A DNA stretch of 64,000 nt from Pseudorasbora parva (taxonomy: Eukaryota > Chordata > Actinopteri > Cypriniformes > Gobionidae), in the NCBI RefSeq assembly GCF_024679245.1, contig NC_090186.1:30807946-30871945 (forward strand), in the 5' to 3' direction. The notes beneath the pieces were generated by a model, which saw only the letters and a list, made by a program, of their open reading frames with translations, was not told the DNA's origin and made no database searches. How positions within the stretch are numbered: position 1 is the first letter of the stretch; every line of letters begins with the position of its first letter. The position numbers were made by a program, and so were the translations under genes. Shown here piece after piece: positions 1 through 12,296 of the stretch.

Positions 1-6
1 ACTATA

Positions 7-826
7 TACACCAATCAAGCATAAAATTATGACCTAATATTGTATTGTTCCCCTTTTTTTTTCTCAAAACAGCCCTGACCCATTGAGGCAGGGATTCCAC
101 TAGACCACTGAAGGTGTGCTGTGGTATCTTGCACCAAAATATTAGCAGCAGATCCTTTAAGTCCTGTAAGTTGCGAGGTGGGGCCTCGATGGATCGGACT
201 TGTTTGTTCAGCACATCCCACAGATGCTCGATTGAATTGAGATCTAGGAAATTTGGAGCCCAAGGCAACACCTCAAACTTGTTGTTGTGCTCCTCAAACC
301 ATTTCTGAACCATTTTTGGTTTTGTGGCAGGGCGCATTATCCTTCTGAAAGAGGCCACAGACACCAGGGAATAACGTTTCCATGAAAGGGTTTACATGGT
401 CTGCAATAATGCTTAGGTAGGTGGTACATGTCAAAGTAACATCCACATGGATGGCAAGACCCAAGGTTTCCCAGCAGAACTTTCCCAAAGCATCACACTG
501 CCTCTTCCCATAGTGCATCCTGGTGCCATGTGTTTTCGATGCACCCGGCCATCCATGTGATGTAAAAGAAAACGTGATTCATCAGACCAGGCCACCTTCT
601 TCCATTGCTCCGTAGTCTAGTTCTGATGCCCACAAGCACATGTGGTGCTTTCGGCGGTGGAGCCCCTAGGCACCCTGTCAGCATGGGCATCCTGACTGGT
701 CTGCGGCTATGTCCCATGCGCAACAAACTGCGATGCACTGTGTATTCTGACACCTTTCAATAAGAACCAGCATTAACTTCTCGTGCAATCTGAGCTAGCG
801 CTTCAGTTTAACCGGACCACACGGGC
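7..826 (-). pseudogene. Tc1-like transposase relic (family A, 3' two thirds)
   Basis: Relic of a Tc1/mariner DDE transposase gene read on the minus strand. The C-terminal part carries the family signature with the third catalytic residue (NSIEHLWDVL) and the IPQHTF tail; the middle part carries the RKVSEYTVHRSLLRM-type segment. The coding frame is broken by several frameshifts, so no intact protein is possible. The outer terminal inverted repeat starts at 9 with CACC, after a TA at 7-8, and resembles the repeat at the 3' end of the copy at 10126-11207. The N-terminal DNA-binding region is missing: at about 826 this copy runs directly into an oppositely oriented copy of the same family. Family assignment is secure; the inner boundary is good to about 10 bp. 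Confidence 0.88.
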
Positions 827-832
827 CAGCCT

Positions 833-1263
833 TCAAGAGCCAGATGAAAGTTTGACAAGGGCAAAATTGGGATGGCTAGACAACTGGGACAGAGCATCTC
901 CAAAACTGCAGCGTTTGTGGGGTGTTTCCAGTCTGCAAGTGGTTCAAGGAAGGAACAGTGGTTAACTGGCGACAGGGTCATGGGCGGCCGTCGCTCACTG
1001 ATGCACGCGGGAAGTGAAGGCTGACCCGTGTGGTCCGATCAAAGTTGCTCAAGAAGTTAATGCTGGTTCTGATAGAAAGGTGTCAAAATACACAGTGCAT
1101 CAGTTTGTCGAGTATGGGGCTACATATGGGATTTAAAGCATCTGCTGCTAACATCATGGTGGCAGATACCACAGCATACCTTCAGGGGCCTACTGGACCA
1201 GGGCTGATTTGGCAGCAAAAGGGCGGGAGACCAACACAATATTAAATCATAATGTTATGCCTG

Positions 1264-1268
<5 letters not shown>
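833..1268 (+). pseudogene. Tc1-like transposase relic (family A, internally deleted)
   Basis: Second family A relic, on the plus strand, head to head with the previous one. It starts inside the transposase N-terminal helix-turn-helix region (the segment equivalent to FDKGKIGMARQLG), keeps the GSDRKVS segment, then jumps at about 1123 to the last part of the gene (IPQHTF equivalent) and the 3' terminal repeat near 1240-1266. About half of the gene, including the catalytic core, is deleted. Frameshifts are present. The 3' terminal repeat runs straight into a (TG)n tract, so the exact end is uncertain. Confidence 0.82.
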
Positions 1269-1323
<55 letters not shown>

Positions 1324-1352
1324 ATATATAGAGTATATATATATATATACTC
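1265..1352. repeat. (TG)n / (TATG)n / (TA)n compound microsatellite
   Basis: A (TG)n run with one TTTG interruption grades into TATG and then TA repeats. It abuts the 3' terminal repeat of the preceding Tc1 relic and probably expanded from that end. Confidence 0.93.
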
Positions 1353-2698
1353 TAAACACTTGGCAATAAAGTTCTTTCTTATTATGATTCTGGTTCTGAC
1401 AGGAATAAGTTACATTTGTAAAGATATTAACTCTTTCCTCACCAAAGACGAGTTATTATGGCTTTCGGCGTTTTCACTGTTATTAGGTAGGGCTGCTATT
1501 ACTCATCTTTTGAAAGAGTAGAATCTCCTGATAAAAAAACAGGCAAAGAAGATGTAGAAACAAGCGATAGCATAAATAATCATATGCATATTTAAAATAA
1601 CGCATTAAAACAACATTAAAACAATCTTAATTACTCCAAACTTTTAACAGGTATTATTTAATCGCTGTAGCAATTTAGCAAATTGCAATAGCGATTATTG
1701 TTCCATTAATTGTGCAGCCGCAGTTCCTTGTGTTGATATTGATTAACTTATTTTCGTGACATTTCCGTAACATTCGACAGACTAATTTAGCTGTTCTCTT
1801 GAAACGATGACCTCATTACACCATCTAAACTGTGATCGTGTCCGGTACTGGTTGGTCCTTAATATGTACTCCAGATGTTGCCAGGGGATTTTAGGGTCAT
1901 AACTCAAACTTCCCTGTAAAAAAACTCTTACCTTTTGCCCTGAGAGTAATGAGCTCTGTATGTGTGTGCTTTGTGTGTCAAAACCATCATTCTTACACTA
2001 AAGTTTGTGTACAAATGTGCTTGGCCTGATTTATTATTTTTTGTCACCGTATAAACTAAACTTACAATTTTGGAGGCAAATTACACATAGTCGGGTCATT
2101 GACTAGCTTAAATAAACCACCAGGACAAATGAGTTAACTCAGCAGCACATGCTAAATGAGACAGATTATGAGACACAAAATGAAAGATACAGTTTCTAAA
2201 TATATTTAGTTGGTTTAATCAGATATTTTAAACAAAAAAAAATAGCCTTTTGAAGCAAACATCTTTGCATTTTTTTAAAAAAGGGAGTGGGAGACTCCTG
2301 AGAGGTCTGACCTGTCAGAACTAGAGATGAAATGCCCATTTCATGCTAATTTAAGTCCCATCTAGGTTTGAGCTCAGTGACCTAACAGAAAAGCACCTTT
2401 AACCTAGTGAGACACACACACTTATGAACACTCTGAAGGAATGATATAGCGGACTAGAGATGGCACAGGCCTTTCAGCATTACACGAGCCTGAAGAGAAG
2501 GGCAGAGGTTAGGAAAGCAAGCGTAACAATTCAGGGCTGGTAGGGGGTGGCGCTATTGTACAAATGTCCTGATCTCTCCGGCTCTGACAGTTATCTGTCT
2601 GTTTGATCACGGAGTAGAAGTTGGAGCTTCTCAGAAAATGTAGGCCAGCCCTCAGAGGAAATCAGCTTAATGAACCTCAGTGAGGCGACTGAGTGCCA

Positions 2699-2701
<3 letters not shown>
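1353..2701. other. No gene seen
   Basis: AT-rich sequence with stop codons in all frames. There is no recognisable transposase, RT or exon-like open frame. The only structure I see is short homopolymers near 2230-2285. Confidence 0.5.
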
Positions 2702-3070
<369 letters not shown>

Positions 3071-3192
3071 TTGTGTAAAATTGTATTGTAAATTGTGTAT
3101 GTATATGTATGTATATTTACAATACAATTTGCACTTATATATATATTTGTGTAAAATTGTATTGTAAATTGTAAAATAAAATTGTATTTATA

Positions 3193-3240
<48 letters not shown>
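3071..3240. repeat. AT-rich 77-bp duplication and (TA)n
   Basis: A segment starting TTTGTGTAAAATTGTATTGT occurs at about 3071 and again at about 3148, a 77-bp tandem step. It is followed by a (TA)n tract at about 3195-3238. Confidence 0.8.
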
Positions 3241-3243
<3 letters not shown>

Positions 3244-3985
3244 TATATATAAACAACATATATTCATATATATAACACATATATGCACCTTTTATGTTAT
3301 GTGATTAATCGCGATTCGACAGCACTATGTTCTTCTGACCTAATCAGCCTGAATACAAAAGACATTATACAAAATAAAATCATAATTAGAAAACATACAT
3401 TATAAATACATGAAATTAGAAAAAGTATTGTATTTCATTAAGTTTTAGCCCACTGTAATGGAGAACATTTGACACTTCAACTGATGCACCCAGTTCCGTA
3501 TGTGAAAAAAAAAAATTTAATTTCAAGATATTGGGTCATGGCAAACGACGCCGAGCTGCCGTTTTGGTGTCAGAGTGCTGCCACGCGGGGGTTGAGGGGA
3601 GAATATAGGCCATTACCAGCCTGTCAGGCCTTCTGATGGATCACAGCACAATCTAATCACAGCAACTGGTACCCTCACCGCACACATGACACGGACACAT
3701 ATGCCCAATTAAGAGAACCTCAAACAAATCTAGATTAGTTCGAGTGCCTTATTTTAAGGCATCTGTTTCTCTTCCTGACCCCCGTTCACACAGCATCAAA
3801 GATTAAGACCATTCTTTCATGGTGCACTTCAGGCTAGTTTGGTAATCTTTCATTTGAGACAGAAGTCCAGGCCGCAGAGGGCAATATAAGACCCAGCTGA
3901 TAATATATATTAATTCAACTAATTAACTTTTCTCACCTTTCTTATGATTATTGTTAAATCAGATTAATGAATTAGCATACTTAAT
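3241..3985. other. No gene seen
   Basis: No coding signal. The part from about 3540 to 3850 has more balanced base composition than its surroundings and shows no repeat I recognise, so it may be unique host sequence. Confidence 0.4.
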
Positions 3986-4300
3986 TTGAAGAACACATCC
4001 CGTTTGCCCAGCTTGACAGCTGTTGAATATGAAAACGGCTTTGTTGAAAATATAAATCAGCAGATACAATCGAATCACTGCAGTGACCTTTTTTGGATGC
4101 AATTTGCATATTTCCCAGCAGTCAACAACTCCTCTTATATGACGCTCAAGGTTAATTGCGTTGGAATTGCAGTCATGCAAATAATTACTCTGAATTTATG
4201 CGGAATGAAGACATTCAGGCAGTGCTGCTTGGTTGCTCTGAGTGAGATTCAGTATGAGTACTTGAGTGAAATGAGCCATATCTCAAATCTATGTAGCTGC
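3986..4300. promoter_or_regulatory. Candidate non-coding regulatory block with paired octamers
   Basis: This block is free of recognisable repeats and contains two POU-type octamers in opposite orientation: ATTTGCAT at 4102-4109 and ATGCAAAT at 4175-4182, the second running into a TAATTA-type homeodomain core (ATAATTAC). Paired octamer plus TAAT sites are typical of vertebrate developmental enhancers. A plus-strand open frame covers the block, but it has no protein motif and I do not consider it coding. The enhancer role is inference only. Confidence 0.3.
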
Positions 4301-5444
4301 TGATATAATTATAATAGATGATGAATGATTCTTACTTTCGTAAGTCATTCTGGAAAAAATGATATGCTAAATGCCATAATTATTCTTTCTATCAATTTTC
4401 CTTAACATGAAAGTTACAATCAAATATTCCCACATTGTGTATTACCTATAGCTCCCCTCCCCCAGACGAGTGTTGATTAGGTGTTAAACAGCACATTCAC
4501 AGCTAATTGCTAAAGCTGTAATTGTAGGCTTTTGAGGTTGTAAGGTAACACGCGGTGCCATTAAAACTGTTGAGGGTACACTTGGATGAGCACTCTGAAT
4601 GGCAGAAGGCAAAAATATAATTTAATTGGAACGAATGTTGCCCGTGTTAAAACGAGTTCAGACTGGAGCAGTATTGTTATTGTTAACTAAAAACTATTGA
4701 AAATCATTTTCTGTGACTGAAATAAAATATTAGAGGAAAAACGTAAACGACTAATTAGAACGGTTGCCTTGGCAACTAACTGAAGTAAAAGTTTAAATTG
4801 ACATACTAAAATTAATTAAAGATCAAAAGAAATATTGAATTATTAATAAAAAATAACAAAATCACATGACTAAACAAAAAAACCCATTAAAATAAAAACT
4901 GAATCTATAATTTTTTTTAAATTAAAAATAATAATAAATACTATAACAGTATATCAATCATACTAAAATAACACTAGACCAGAGCTTGGTGGCAATCAGT
5001 TATTATTGTAAGCAGTGAATTGAATAAGCAATATACTCTTCCATTTTTTTAAGTAAAAATAAATATGTTGATAAACTAGCAACAATGGACAGTATGTGAG
5101 TATATTTACAATATTAAAAGGAAAAGTGATATAAAGTCATGGGGTAGCTTTAATGTTGTTGTTTTTTTTGTTGTTGTTGTTTTTTTTTGACTGGGTATGT
5201 TTATTCACCCAAGTAACAATAATTAAAAAAAAAAATCTAACAATATGGATCATAATTCAATATCTCTGTTACTTAGTGGAGAAGAGAAACTAATTATCCT
5301 TACCTGAACAGAGTTCACACTTACATATTCTGTTGAACTGAAAAAAGAAAAATACATGATACAATGACGGATACAATTTTAAAGTTTTTAGACATCCTAA
5401 GAAAAAAATCGGTTGATATTGTGTTGATAATCTGTGTAGTTTGA
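4301..5444. other. No gene seen; AT-rich
   Basis: AT-rich DNA with runs of A and T, including a (TTG)n/T-rich patch near 5155-5190. No open frame with recognisable protein content. Confidence 0.5.
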
Positions 5445-5615
5445 TGGTTGATCTTCAGGAAACCAGTAATGAGGTTACAGTTATAGTTATTTGAAATAAG
5501 ATCCCTAAACTTTTAAATAAAGAACAATTTTAGCATAAAACTATTCTTCAGGACGATATGGTTTCATCTAGGCTATACAAAAGAAGTTCATCTACATTTT
5601 AGGAGAAGTGTCTAT
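5445..5615. repeat. Dispersed repeat, copy 1
   Basis: Shares with about 7100-7245 and 7381-7412 the ordered blocks TGGTTGA-CTTCAG, GTAATGAGGTTACAGTTATA, AACAATTTTAGCATAAAACT and TATACAAAAG. The two copies are in the same orientation and clearly related, with indels between blocks. The family is not one I can name. Confidence 0.6.
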
Positions 5616-6675
5616 AATGTGTACGCAATGCATTATGTAAGCTAAGCAAAGGCACCTACTCTCTCCTCAAAATCTATAAGAGTGAAAATCATTCTTTCCA
5701 CAAACAGTGAATGTGCCACTGCAGAAGAATAATCTTTTGATGAGTAATGTTGGCCTCTTTACCTGAAATAAAATTTCAGCGTTTAGACTCTTTATTTTTC
5801 CTGTTTTGTATTGTATCAACATACAGTAACATACTGGCACAATGTATGTAGTCATGAATTCAGAGATCTCACGTGGCCACAGGAGATTTGAGACTCTTCC
5901 ATGTGTAAATGGCGATCTGTCTGGGCTGACCAATTATGTTTGGATCATCTGAGGTTCATCTTAAAACAGGGCCAAAACAAGTGTAAACAGGGCCATATAT
6001 TATACGTATGTGCCATAAAAGTTTATAGCGGCGCAATTGGGTATTCAGACTGAAACAGATGAGTTTCTGAATAAAACACATTTTAAATAGGCCCCAGTCC
6101 TTGCTAGAAGACTTCGGAGCAGATGTCACTGAACTTATACGGACTTCAGAACAGGTGAAAGCAGAAGAAATCCGATCCCCTTCAAAAAGACCTCTACGAA
6201 AACTCCCCTCAGAAACGGGACACCTCACCTCAAGTCTGTCATATCGAAGTCTAACACTCTCCCTGACTCACCATTTAAAACTTAAAACATCAAAGTCCCT
6301 GCTTAACAATGAGGCACAACAGCTTACCCTTCAAAAGAACAGCAGAAAGTTTTTTTTTTGCTTTCTTTTTCCTTGCCTTCGCCCCTAACAATGGCTTGTA
6401 AACGACAAAAGGGAAGGAAAAATAAAGGAAGGTTATGAGGAGATTCGCCCTTCACCTGCTGGGAGTAATACAATCGCTTAACGACCACGGCAGGCATTAT
6501 AGGCCACGCTTTGGAGAAAGAAGACCACATGCTTTATGTCCGACAAAGACCTTAGATCCCGTCTAGAGTTGCATGGCCTTAAATGTACTTCCCCCCACTC
6601 CACCCATCAGTAATAAGTGCCCTCAGCGCATTCAAAAGTCAACAACGGTGAGCATTGCTGTGGTAAAGCACACAC
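5616..6675. other. No gene seen
   Basis: Several short open frames occur on both strands, but none shows a domain, splice context or biased composition. I see no transposon signature before 6676. Confidence 0.45.
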
Positions 6676-7375
6676 TTAAAGGGACAGTTCACACAAAAAT
6701 GAATTATCACTCATTAGAAATCATTTGTGTTCTTCCAAAACTCTATGACTTTCTTTAGTCTTTAGGAGATAATTATGTAGGCTATATATGGCCACTGGCC
6801 ACTCTTTTCAGTATAGTGAAAGTGTTCGAGATGTCAAGATTTAAACTGACTAAAAGAGCATGATGGTTAATTCATATGACTCAAGCATTAGATTGAAAAT
6901 CTTCTAAAAGCCATTACATGAAAATTGGAAAATCCTGACTTAACCTTTCTTGGCACTTTCATGGGAGGGAAGTGATTCAAACATCCATGAATGAATCATT
7001 AGAACCAGTTCATATAACTGGTTTGAATGATTCGTTGACAAATTAGTCTGATTTCAGACAAAATTTCAGTCTGTCTCACACAAAACAAAACAGTATTGGA
7101 TGGTTGAGCTTCAGAAAACCGGTAATGAGGTTACAGTTATAGATTTGAAGAAAAAAGGGTGGGAATTAAGTACCCTAAACTGTAAAACAAATAACAATTT
7201 TAGCATAAAACTGTTCTTTAAGACAATATGGTTCTAAATATAACGGTTACTTCATACTGTAGGGCTTCAGAGCAAAAGTCACATGCACAAATATATGATA
7301 CTTGATAGTGTTTTTGTTATGCAGGTTTGAAATTACATGAGAATAAAATTATTTCTGGATTAAATATTCCTTTAA
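6676..7375. mobile_element. Candidate TTAA-flanked non-autonomous DNA element
   Basis: TTAA at 6676-6679 is followed by AGGGACAGTTCACACAAAAA, the start typical of a widespread fish TTAA element. TTAA at 7372-7375 closes it, preceded on the other strand by AGGAATATTTAAT. The two ends are only partly complementary, and the interior contains copy 2 of the dispersed repeat at 5445-5615. The left end is well supported; the right end may be coincidental. Confidence 0.45.
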
Positions 7376-7644
7376 GGATTATACAAAAGTGTGCCTAAAT
7401 TTAGAAGTGTGAAAGAAGGGTTTTAATGGAAGATGGATTGTGAGGAGAGAAAATCGTTGAAGGGTGGAAGAATGAAAGACACTGAGTTGTGATAAAAGAG
7501 AGGGAAAGAGAGGGGGGAGTTTGGGGTGTCATGGTTAGGTGTGCTTAAGGGCACATTGACAAAGGTTCAGCTCATTTAACAAAAGTGTCTGACACCCACA
7601 CGTATACACACCCACACATGAAAAAGCATTTTCATGCACACATA
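7376..7644. other. No gene seen
   Basis: Purine-rich (GAGAGG/GAAAGA) sequence followed by CACACA-rich sequence. No coding signal. Confidence 0.45.
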
Positions 7645-7646
7645 TA

Positions 7647-7969
7647 CACTCACCTAAAGGATTATTAGGAACACCTGTTCAATTTCTCATTAATGCAATT
7701 ACTTTATAATAATATTTTAATAATTAAGTTGCTTCAATGCATTTAGGGGTGTGGTCCTGGTCAAGACAATCTCCTGAACTCCAAACTGAATGTCAGAATG
7801 GGAAAGAAAGGTGATTTAAGCAGTTTTGAGCGTGGCATGGTTGTTGGTGCCAGACGGGCCGGTCTGAGTATTTCTGCGCAGTTACTGCGATTTTTACGCA
7901 AAACCATTTCTAGGGTTTACAACGAATGGTGTGAAAAGGGAAAAACATACAGTATGCGGCAGTCCTGGT
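7647..7969 (+). pseudogene. Tc1-like transposase relic (family B, 5' fragment)
   Basis: Starts at a TA (7645-7646) with the terminal repeat CACTCACCTAAAGGATTATT, followed by the transposase start codon near 7798. The reading frame gives the N-terminal DNA-binding region (MGKKGDLS, FERGMVVGARRAGLS, ISRVYNEW). The copy stops at GGCAGTCCTG near 7969, where it joins a reversed family A fragment. Catalytic domains are absent. The related full-length arrangement is at 43382-44847. Confidence 0.88.
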
Positions 7970-8182
7970 CTGCAACAATGCTAAGGTAGGTGGTACATGT
8001 CAAAGTAACATCCACATGGATGGCAGGACCCAAGGTTTCCCAGCAGAACATTGCCCAAAGCATCACACTGCCTACACGGCTTGCCTTCTTCCCATTGTGC
8101 ATCCTGGTGCCATCCTGGGTGTTCCCAAGGTAAGAGACACACACACACCCGGAAAATGTGATGTAAAAGAAAATGTGACATG
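7970..8182 (-). pseudogene. Tc1-like transposase fragment (family A)
   Basis: Minus-strand internal fragment matching the family A region around 10660-10825, including the segment encoding the VMLWAMFCWETLGPAIHVDV equivalent. Only about 210 bp survive, between a family B fragment and a third Tc1 family. Confidence 0.82.
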
Positions 8183-9365
8183 GTCCTAAGTATTCACACC
8201 CTTTGCTCAGTATTTAGTAGAAGCACCCTTTTTGATCTAAAAAGCCATGAGCATTTTTGGGAAAGATGAAAAAAGTTTAACATTATCAGAAAGATGAAAC
8301 AAGATTAAACATTATCAGGTCTCTCCAGAGATGCTCAGTTGGGTTTAAGTCAGTTCATTCAAGAACAGTCACAGAGTTGTTGTGAAGCCACTCCTTCATT
8401 ATTTTAGCTGTGTGCTTATGGTCATTGTCTTTTTGGAAGGTGAACCTTCTGCCCAGTCTGAGGTCTTGAGCACTCTGGAGAAGGTTTTTGTCCAAGATAT
8501 CCTTCACTGTAAAAAAAAAAAATGCAGGTCTCAAATTGAACATTTTAAAGTGACTGGTCACCTCTAAATTTCTCAGTTGGCCGAATTAAATTTCTGTGAA
8601 TTAAATTGCATCAATTCACAGATTTTTTTTTTTTTTTTATTTTTTTACAGTGCTGTACTTGGTCGCATTCATCTTTCCCTCAATTGCAACCAGTTCCTGC
8701 AGCTGAAAAACACACCCACAGCATGATGCTTCCACCACCATGCTTCACTGTTGGGACTTTATTGGACAGGTGATGAATTAAGGCCAAAAAGTTCTATCTT
8801 GGTCACATCAGAGCCATAAAATCTTATTTCTCACCATCTTGGAGTCCTTCAGGTGTTTTTTTTTTTTTTAGCAAACTATATGCAGGCTTTCATGCGTCTT
8901 GCACTGAGGAGAGGCTTCTATCGAGCCAGTCTGCCATAAAGCCCCGACTGGTGGAGGGCTGCAGTGATGGTTGACTTTCTACCACTTTCTTCCATCTCCA
9001 GACTGCATCTCTGGAGCTCAGCCACAGTGTAAGGTCGTATATATACAGGTGTGTGGCTTTCTTAATAAAGTCCAATCAGTATAATCAACACAAAAACACA
9101 GCTGGACTCAAATGAAGGATGATCAGAAGAAATGGACAGAACCTTAGTAATAGTTAATAAAATAGATTTAAATATATGAGCGTCACAGCAAAGGTTTGGG
9201 ACCATGTGATATTTCAGTTCTTCTTTTTTAATAAATCTGCAACAAAAAAAAATTGTCAATATGGGGTGCTGTGTGTACATTAATGAGAAGAGAAAAAAGA
9301 ACTTAAAGGATTTTAGCAAATGGCTGCAGTATAACAAAGAGTAAAAAATTTAAGGGGGAATGAAT
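8183..9365 (-). pseudogene. Tc1-like transposase relic (family C, Sleeping Beauty-like group)
   Basis: Degenerate minus-strand Tc1 transposase. The segment at 8355-8480 encodes LLQSAQDLRLGRRF followed by the FQKDNDHKHTAK block around the second catalytic Asp, then KEWLHNNSVTVLE, which is the hallmark order of the salmonid/cyprinid Tc1 group. Further 5' in the gene (about 8890-9000) are pieces equivalent to the SGLYGRLA and PLL-RR-K region. No frame is continuous, and the catalytic core is interrupted at 8505-8652 by a short hairpin element. Outer limits are approximate. Confidence 0.85.
8505..8652. mobile_element. Short CACTG-ended element, truncated copy
   Basis: Begins CACTGTAAAAAA and ends TTTTTTTACAGTG. 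The internal blocks AGTGACTGGTCACCTCTAAA, CAGTTGGCCGAATT and AATTGCATCAATTCACAGA match the left arm of the full hairpin at 63632-63840; most of the right arm is lost. It sits inside the family C transposase relic and so is younger than that copy. Confidence 0.78.
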
Positions 9366-10123
9366 AGGCCTACTTTCCATACCCAATGTATGTATATATA
9401 TAACTCCTCGTTGCTATGCTACCCAAAATTTCTGATCTATCATGCACCTTAACCTCTGACCCACGCTTGAGGGGAAAATTACCTTTAGCCATGGCTAACA
9501 CAAGCCAGCGCTTCTGCCGGCCCTGAGAGGAGCCCCCAGCAGCCTAGCGTGGTGAAATAGCAGCATTAACTCTACTCTTTGTCTGCAGAATAGCTCCATT
9601 GTGAGGGCCCCCTATGAGCATGCTGACTAAGGCTACAGAATGAGTCCTCTTCTAAGCCTGACCAGGGGGGCAGGAGAGGGATGGGGGTCCAGCTTAACTC
9701 ACCACGCCCCCTTCCCCTCCCTCCTGGAGAGTTCTAGGAATTTCCTGATTCAATATAACTTTTTAAATACCTCCCCTTCATCTCTCCCTCCCTCTATACA
9801 TCCAATCCTCTCATTCATGCAGTCACTCATTCATGCACCTTTCAATTCACTCATTCATCACATGCCCAATAGATTTTTTTGTGATGAAGGTCAATGACAT
9901 ATAACAGAAAACAAGAAATCATTTGAAGTCTCATAGATGTGTGAAGTTCCTTTTTGAATTAAAAATGCCATGTGGTGTACGCAGTAATTAGTCACAATTC
10001 CTTTAGATGTGAATGTATTGTTCATAATGTTTCAAAATATAATTATCATGATCAAACAAAATTATTACAACCACATTACATTTAACAGTTTTTTCTGCAT
10101 GTTGATTGGAGCTCATGACGATA
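9366..10123. other. No gene seen
   Basis: From about 9480 to 9900 the sequence is richer in GC than its surroundings and has no repeat I recognise. A CTGCAG acceptor-like site near 9583 is followed by a short open stretch, but nothing supports an exon. Confidence 0.4.
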
Positions 10124-10125
10124 TA

Positions 10126-11207
10126 CACCGATCACTGCAAAGAACACTGATTATCTCTTCAACACGGGACCTGTTAGTGGGTGGGATACCTAAGGCAAAA
10201 GGTGAAAATTTTGTCCTCAAAGTTGATGTGTTAAAAGCAGGAAAAATTGGTAAGCATAAGGATTTAAACGAGTTTGACAAGGGCCAATTTGTAATGGCTA
10301 GATGACTGGGTGGTCAGTATCTATCAAAAGTGGTCCAAGGAAAGAACAGTGGTGAACCGGCGACAGGGTCATGGGTGGTAGAGGCTCACTGATGCATGTG
10401 GGGAGAGAAGGCTGGCCCCCTAAAAACGCTCAAGAAGTTAATGCTGGTTCTGATAGAAAGGTGTCAGAATATACAGTGCAATATACATTGCAGTTTGTTG
10501 AGTATGGGGCTGCATAGCCGCAGACCAGTCAGGGTGCCCATACTGACCCCTGTCCACCCCTGAAAGCCCCAATAGTGAGCATCAGAACTGGACCATGGAG
10601 AAATAGAAGAAGCTGGCCTGGTCTGATGAATCATGTTTTCTTTTATATCACGTGGAATGCTGGGTGTGTGTGCACACCACATACTTGGGGAGCACATGGC
10701 ACCAGGATGCAGACGGAGGCAGTGTGATGCTTTGGGCAATGTCTGCTGGAAAACCCTGGGTCTTACCATCCATGTGGATGTTACTTTGACACATACACCT
10801 AACTAAGCATTGTTGCAGACCCTGTACACCCTTTCATAGAAATGTTATTCCCTGGTGGCTGTAGCCTCTTTCAGAAGGATAATGCACCCTGCAACAAAAC
10901 AAAAATGGTTCAGGAATGGGTTGAGGAGCACAACAATGAGTTTGAGGTGTTGAACTGGCCTCCAAATTTCCTAGATCTCAATCCAATCGAACATCTGTGG
11001 GATGTGCTGAACAAACAAGTCCGATCCATGGAGGCTCCACCTTGCAACTTAGAGGACTTAAAGGATCTGCTGCTATCATTTTGGTGCCAGATACCACAGC
11101 ACACCTTTAGGGGTCTAGTGAAGTCCATGCCTCAATGTGTCAGGGCTGTTTTGGCTGCAAAAGGGGAAGCAAACAATATTAGGTCATAATGTTGTGCCTG
11201 ATCGGTG
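10126..11207 (+). pseudogene. Tc1-like transposase relic (family A, near full length)
   Basis: Bounded by TA at 10124-10125 and 11208-11209 with ends CACCGATCA and TGATCGGTG, as expected for Tc1 insertion. The plus-strand gene can be followed from the FDKG helix-turn-helix region through the WSDES block, the DNAPC block (second catalytic Asp) and PIEHLWDVL (catalytic Glu). The last 115 codons are an unbroken frame. Inactivation is by a stop after the MAR codons near 10305, deletion within the DNA-binding region, and frameshifts in the middle. The 5' terminal repeat has lost the block corresponding to GGCATAACATTATGACC. Confidence 0.92.
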
Positions 11208-11297
11208 TATGTAGATATATGTATACCATGAGGTCAACTTAAATATGTATATATATATATACTTAACTAAAGTATTATTATAATTATATATTATAAT

Positions 11298-12296
11298 TAG
11301 GATTTTCACGCACAACCATTTCTAGGGTTTACAACGAATGGTATGAAAAGGGAAAAACAACCAGTATTTGGCAGTCCTGTGGGTGAAAATGCCTTGTTAA
11401 TGCTAGAGGTCAGAGGAGAATGGGCCGACTGATTCAAGCTGATAGAAGAGCAACTTAGACTAAGATAACCAAAGGTATGAATACAACCGAGGTATGCAGC
11501 AAAGCATTTGTGAAGCCACAACACGCACAACCTTGAGGCGGATGGGCTACAACAGCAGAAGACCCCACCGGGTACCACTCATCTCCACTACAAATAGGAA
11601 AAAGAGGCTACAATTTGCACAAACTCACCAAAATTGTACAGTTGAAGACTGGAAAAATGTTGCCTGGTCTGATGAGTCTTGATTTCTGTTGAGACATTCA
11701 GATGGTAGAGTCAGAATTTGGCGTAAACAAAATGAGAACATGGATCCATCATGTTTTGTTACCACTCTGCAGGCTGCTGGTGGTGGTGGTGGTGGTGGTG
11801 TAATGGTGAGGGGAATGTTTTCTTGGCACACTTTAGGCCTCTTAGTTCCAGTGGGGCATTGTTTAAATGCCACTGCCTACCTGAGCATTGTTTCTGACCA
11901 TGCCCATCCCTTTATGACCACCATGTACCCATTCTCTGATGGCTACTTCCGGTAGGATAATGCACCATGTCACAAAGCTTGAATCATTTCAAATTGGTTT
12001 CTTGAACATGACAATGAGTTCACTGTACTAAAATGGCCCCCACAGTCACCAGATCTCAACCCAATAGAGCATCTTTGGGATGTGGTGGAACGGGAGCTTC
12101 GTGCCCTGGATGTGCATCCCACAAATCTCCATCAACTGCAAGATGCTATCCTATCAATATGGGCCAACATTTCTAAAAAATGCTTTCAGCACCTTGTTGA
12201 ATCGTTGAACCTTGTTGCCACGTAGAATTAAGGCAGTTTTGAAGGCGAAAGGGGGTCAAACACAGTATTAGTATGGTGTTCCTAATAATCATTTAG

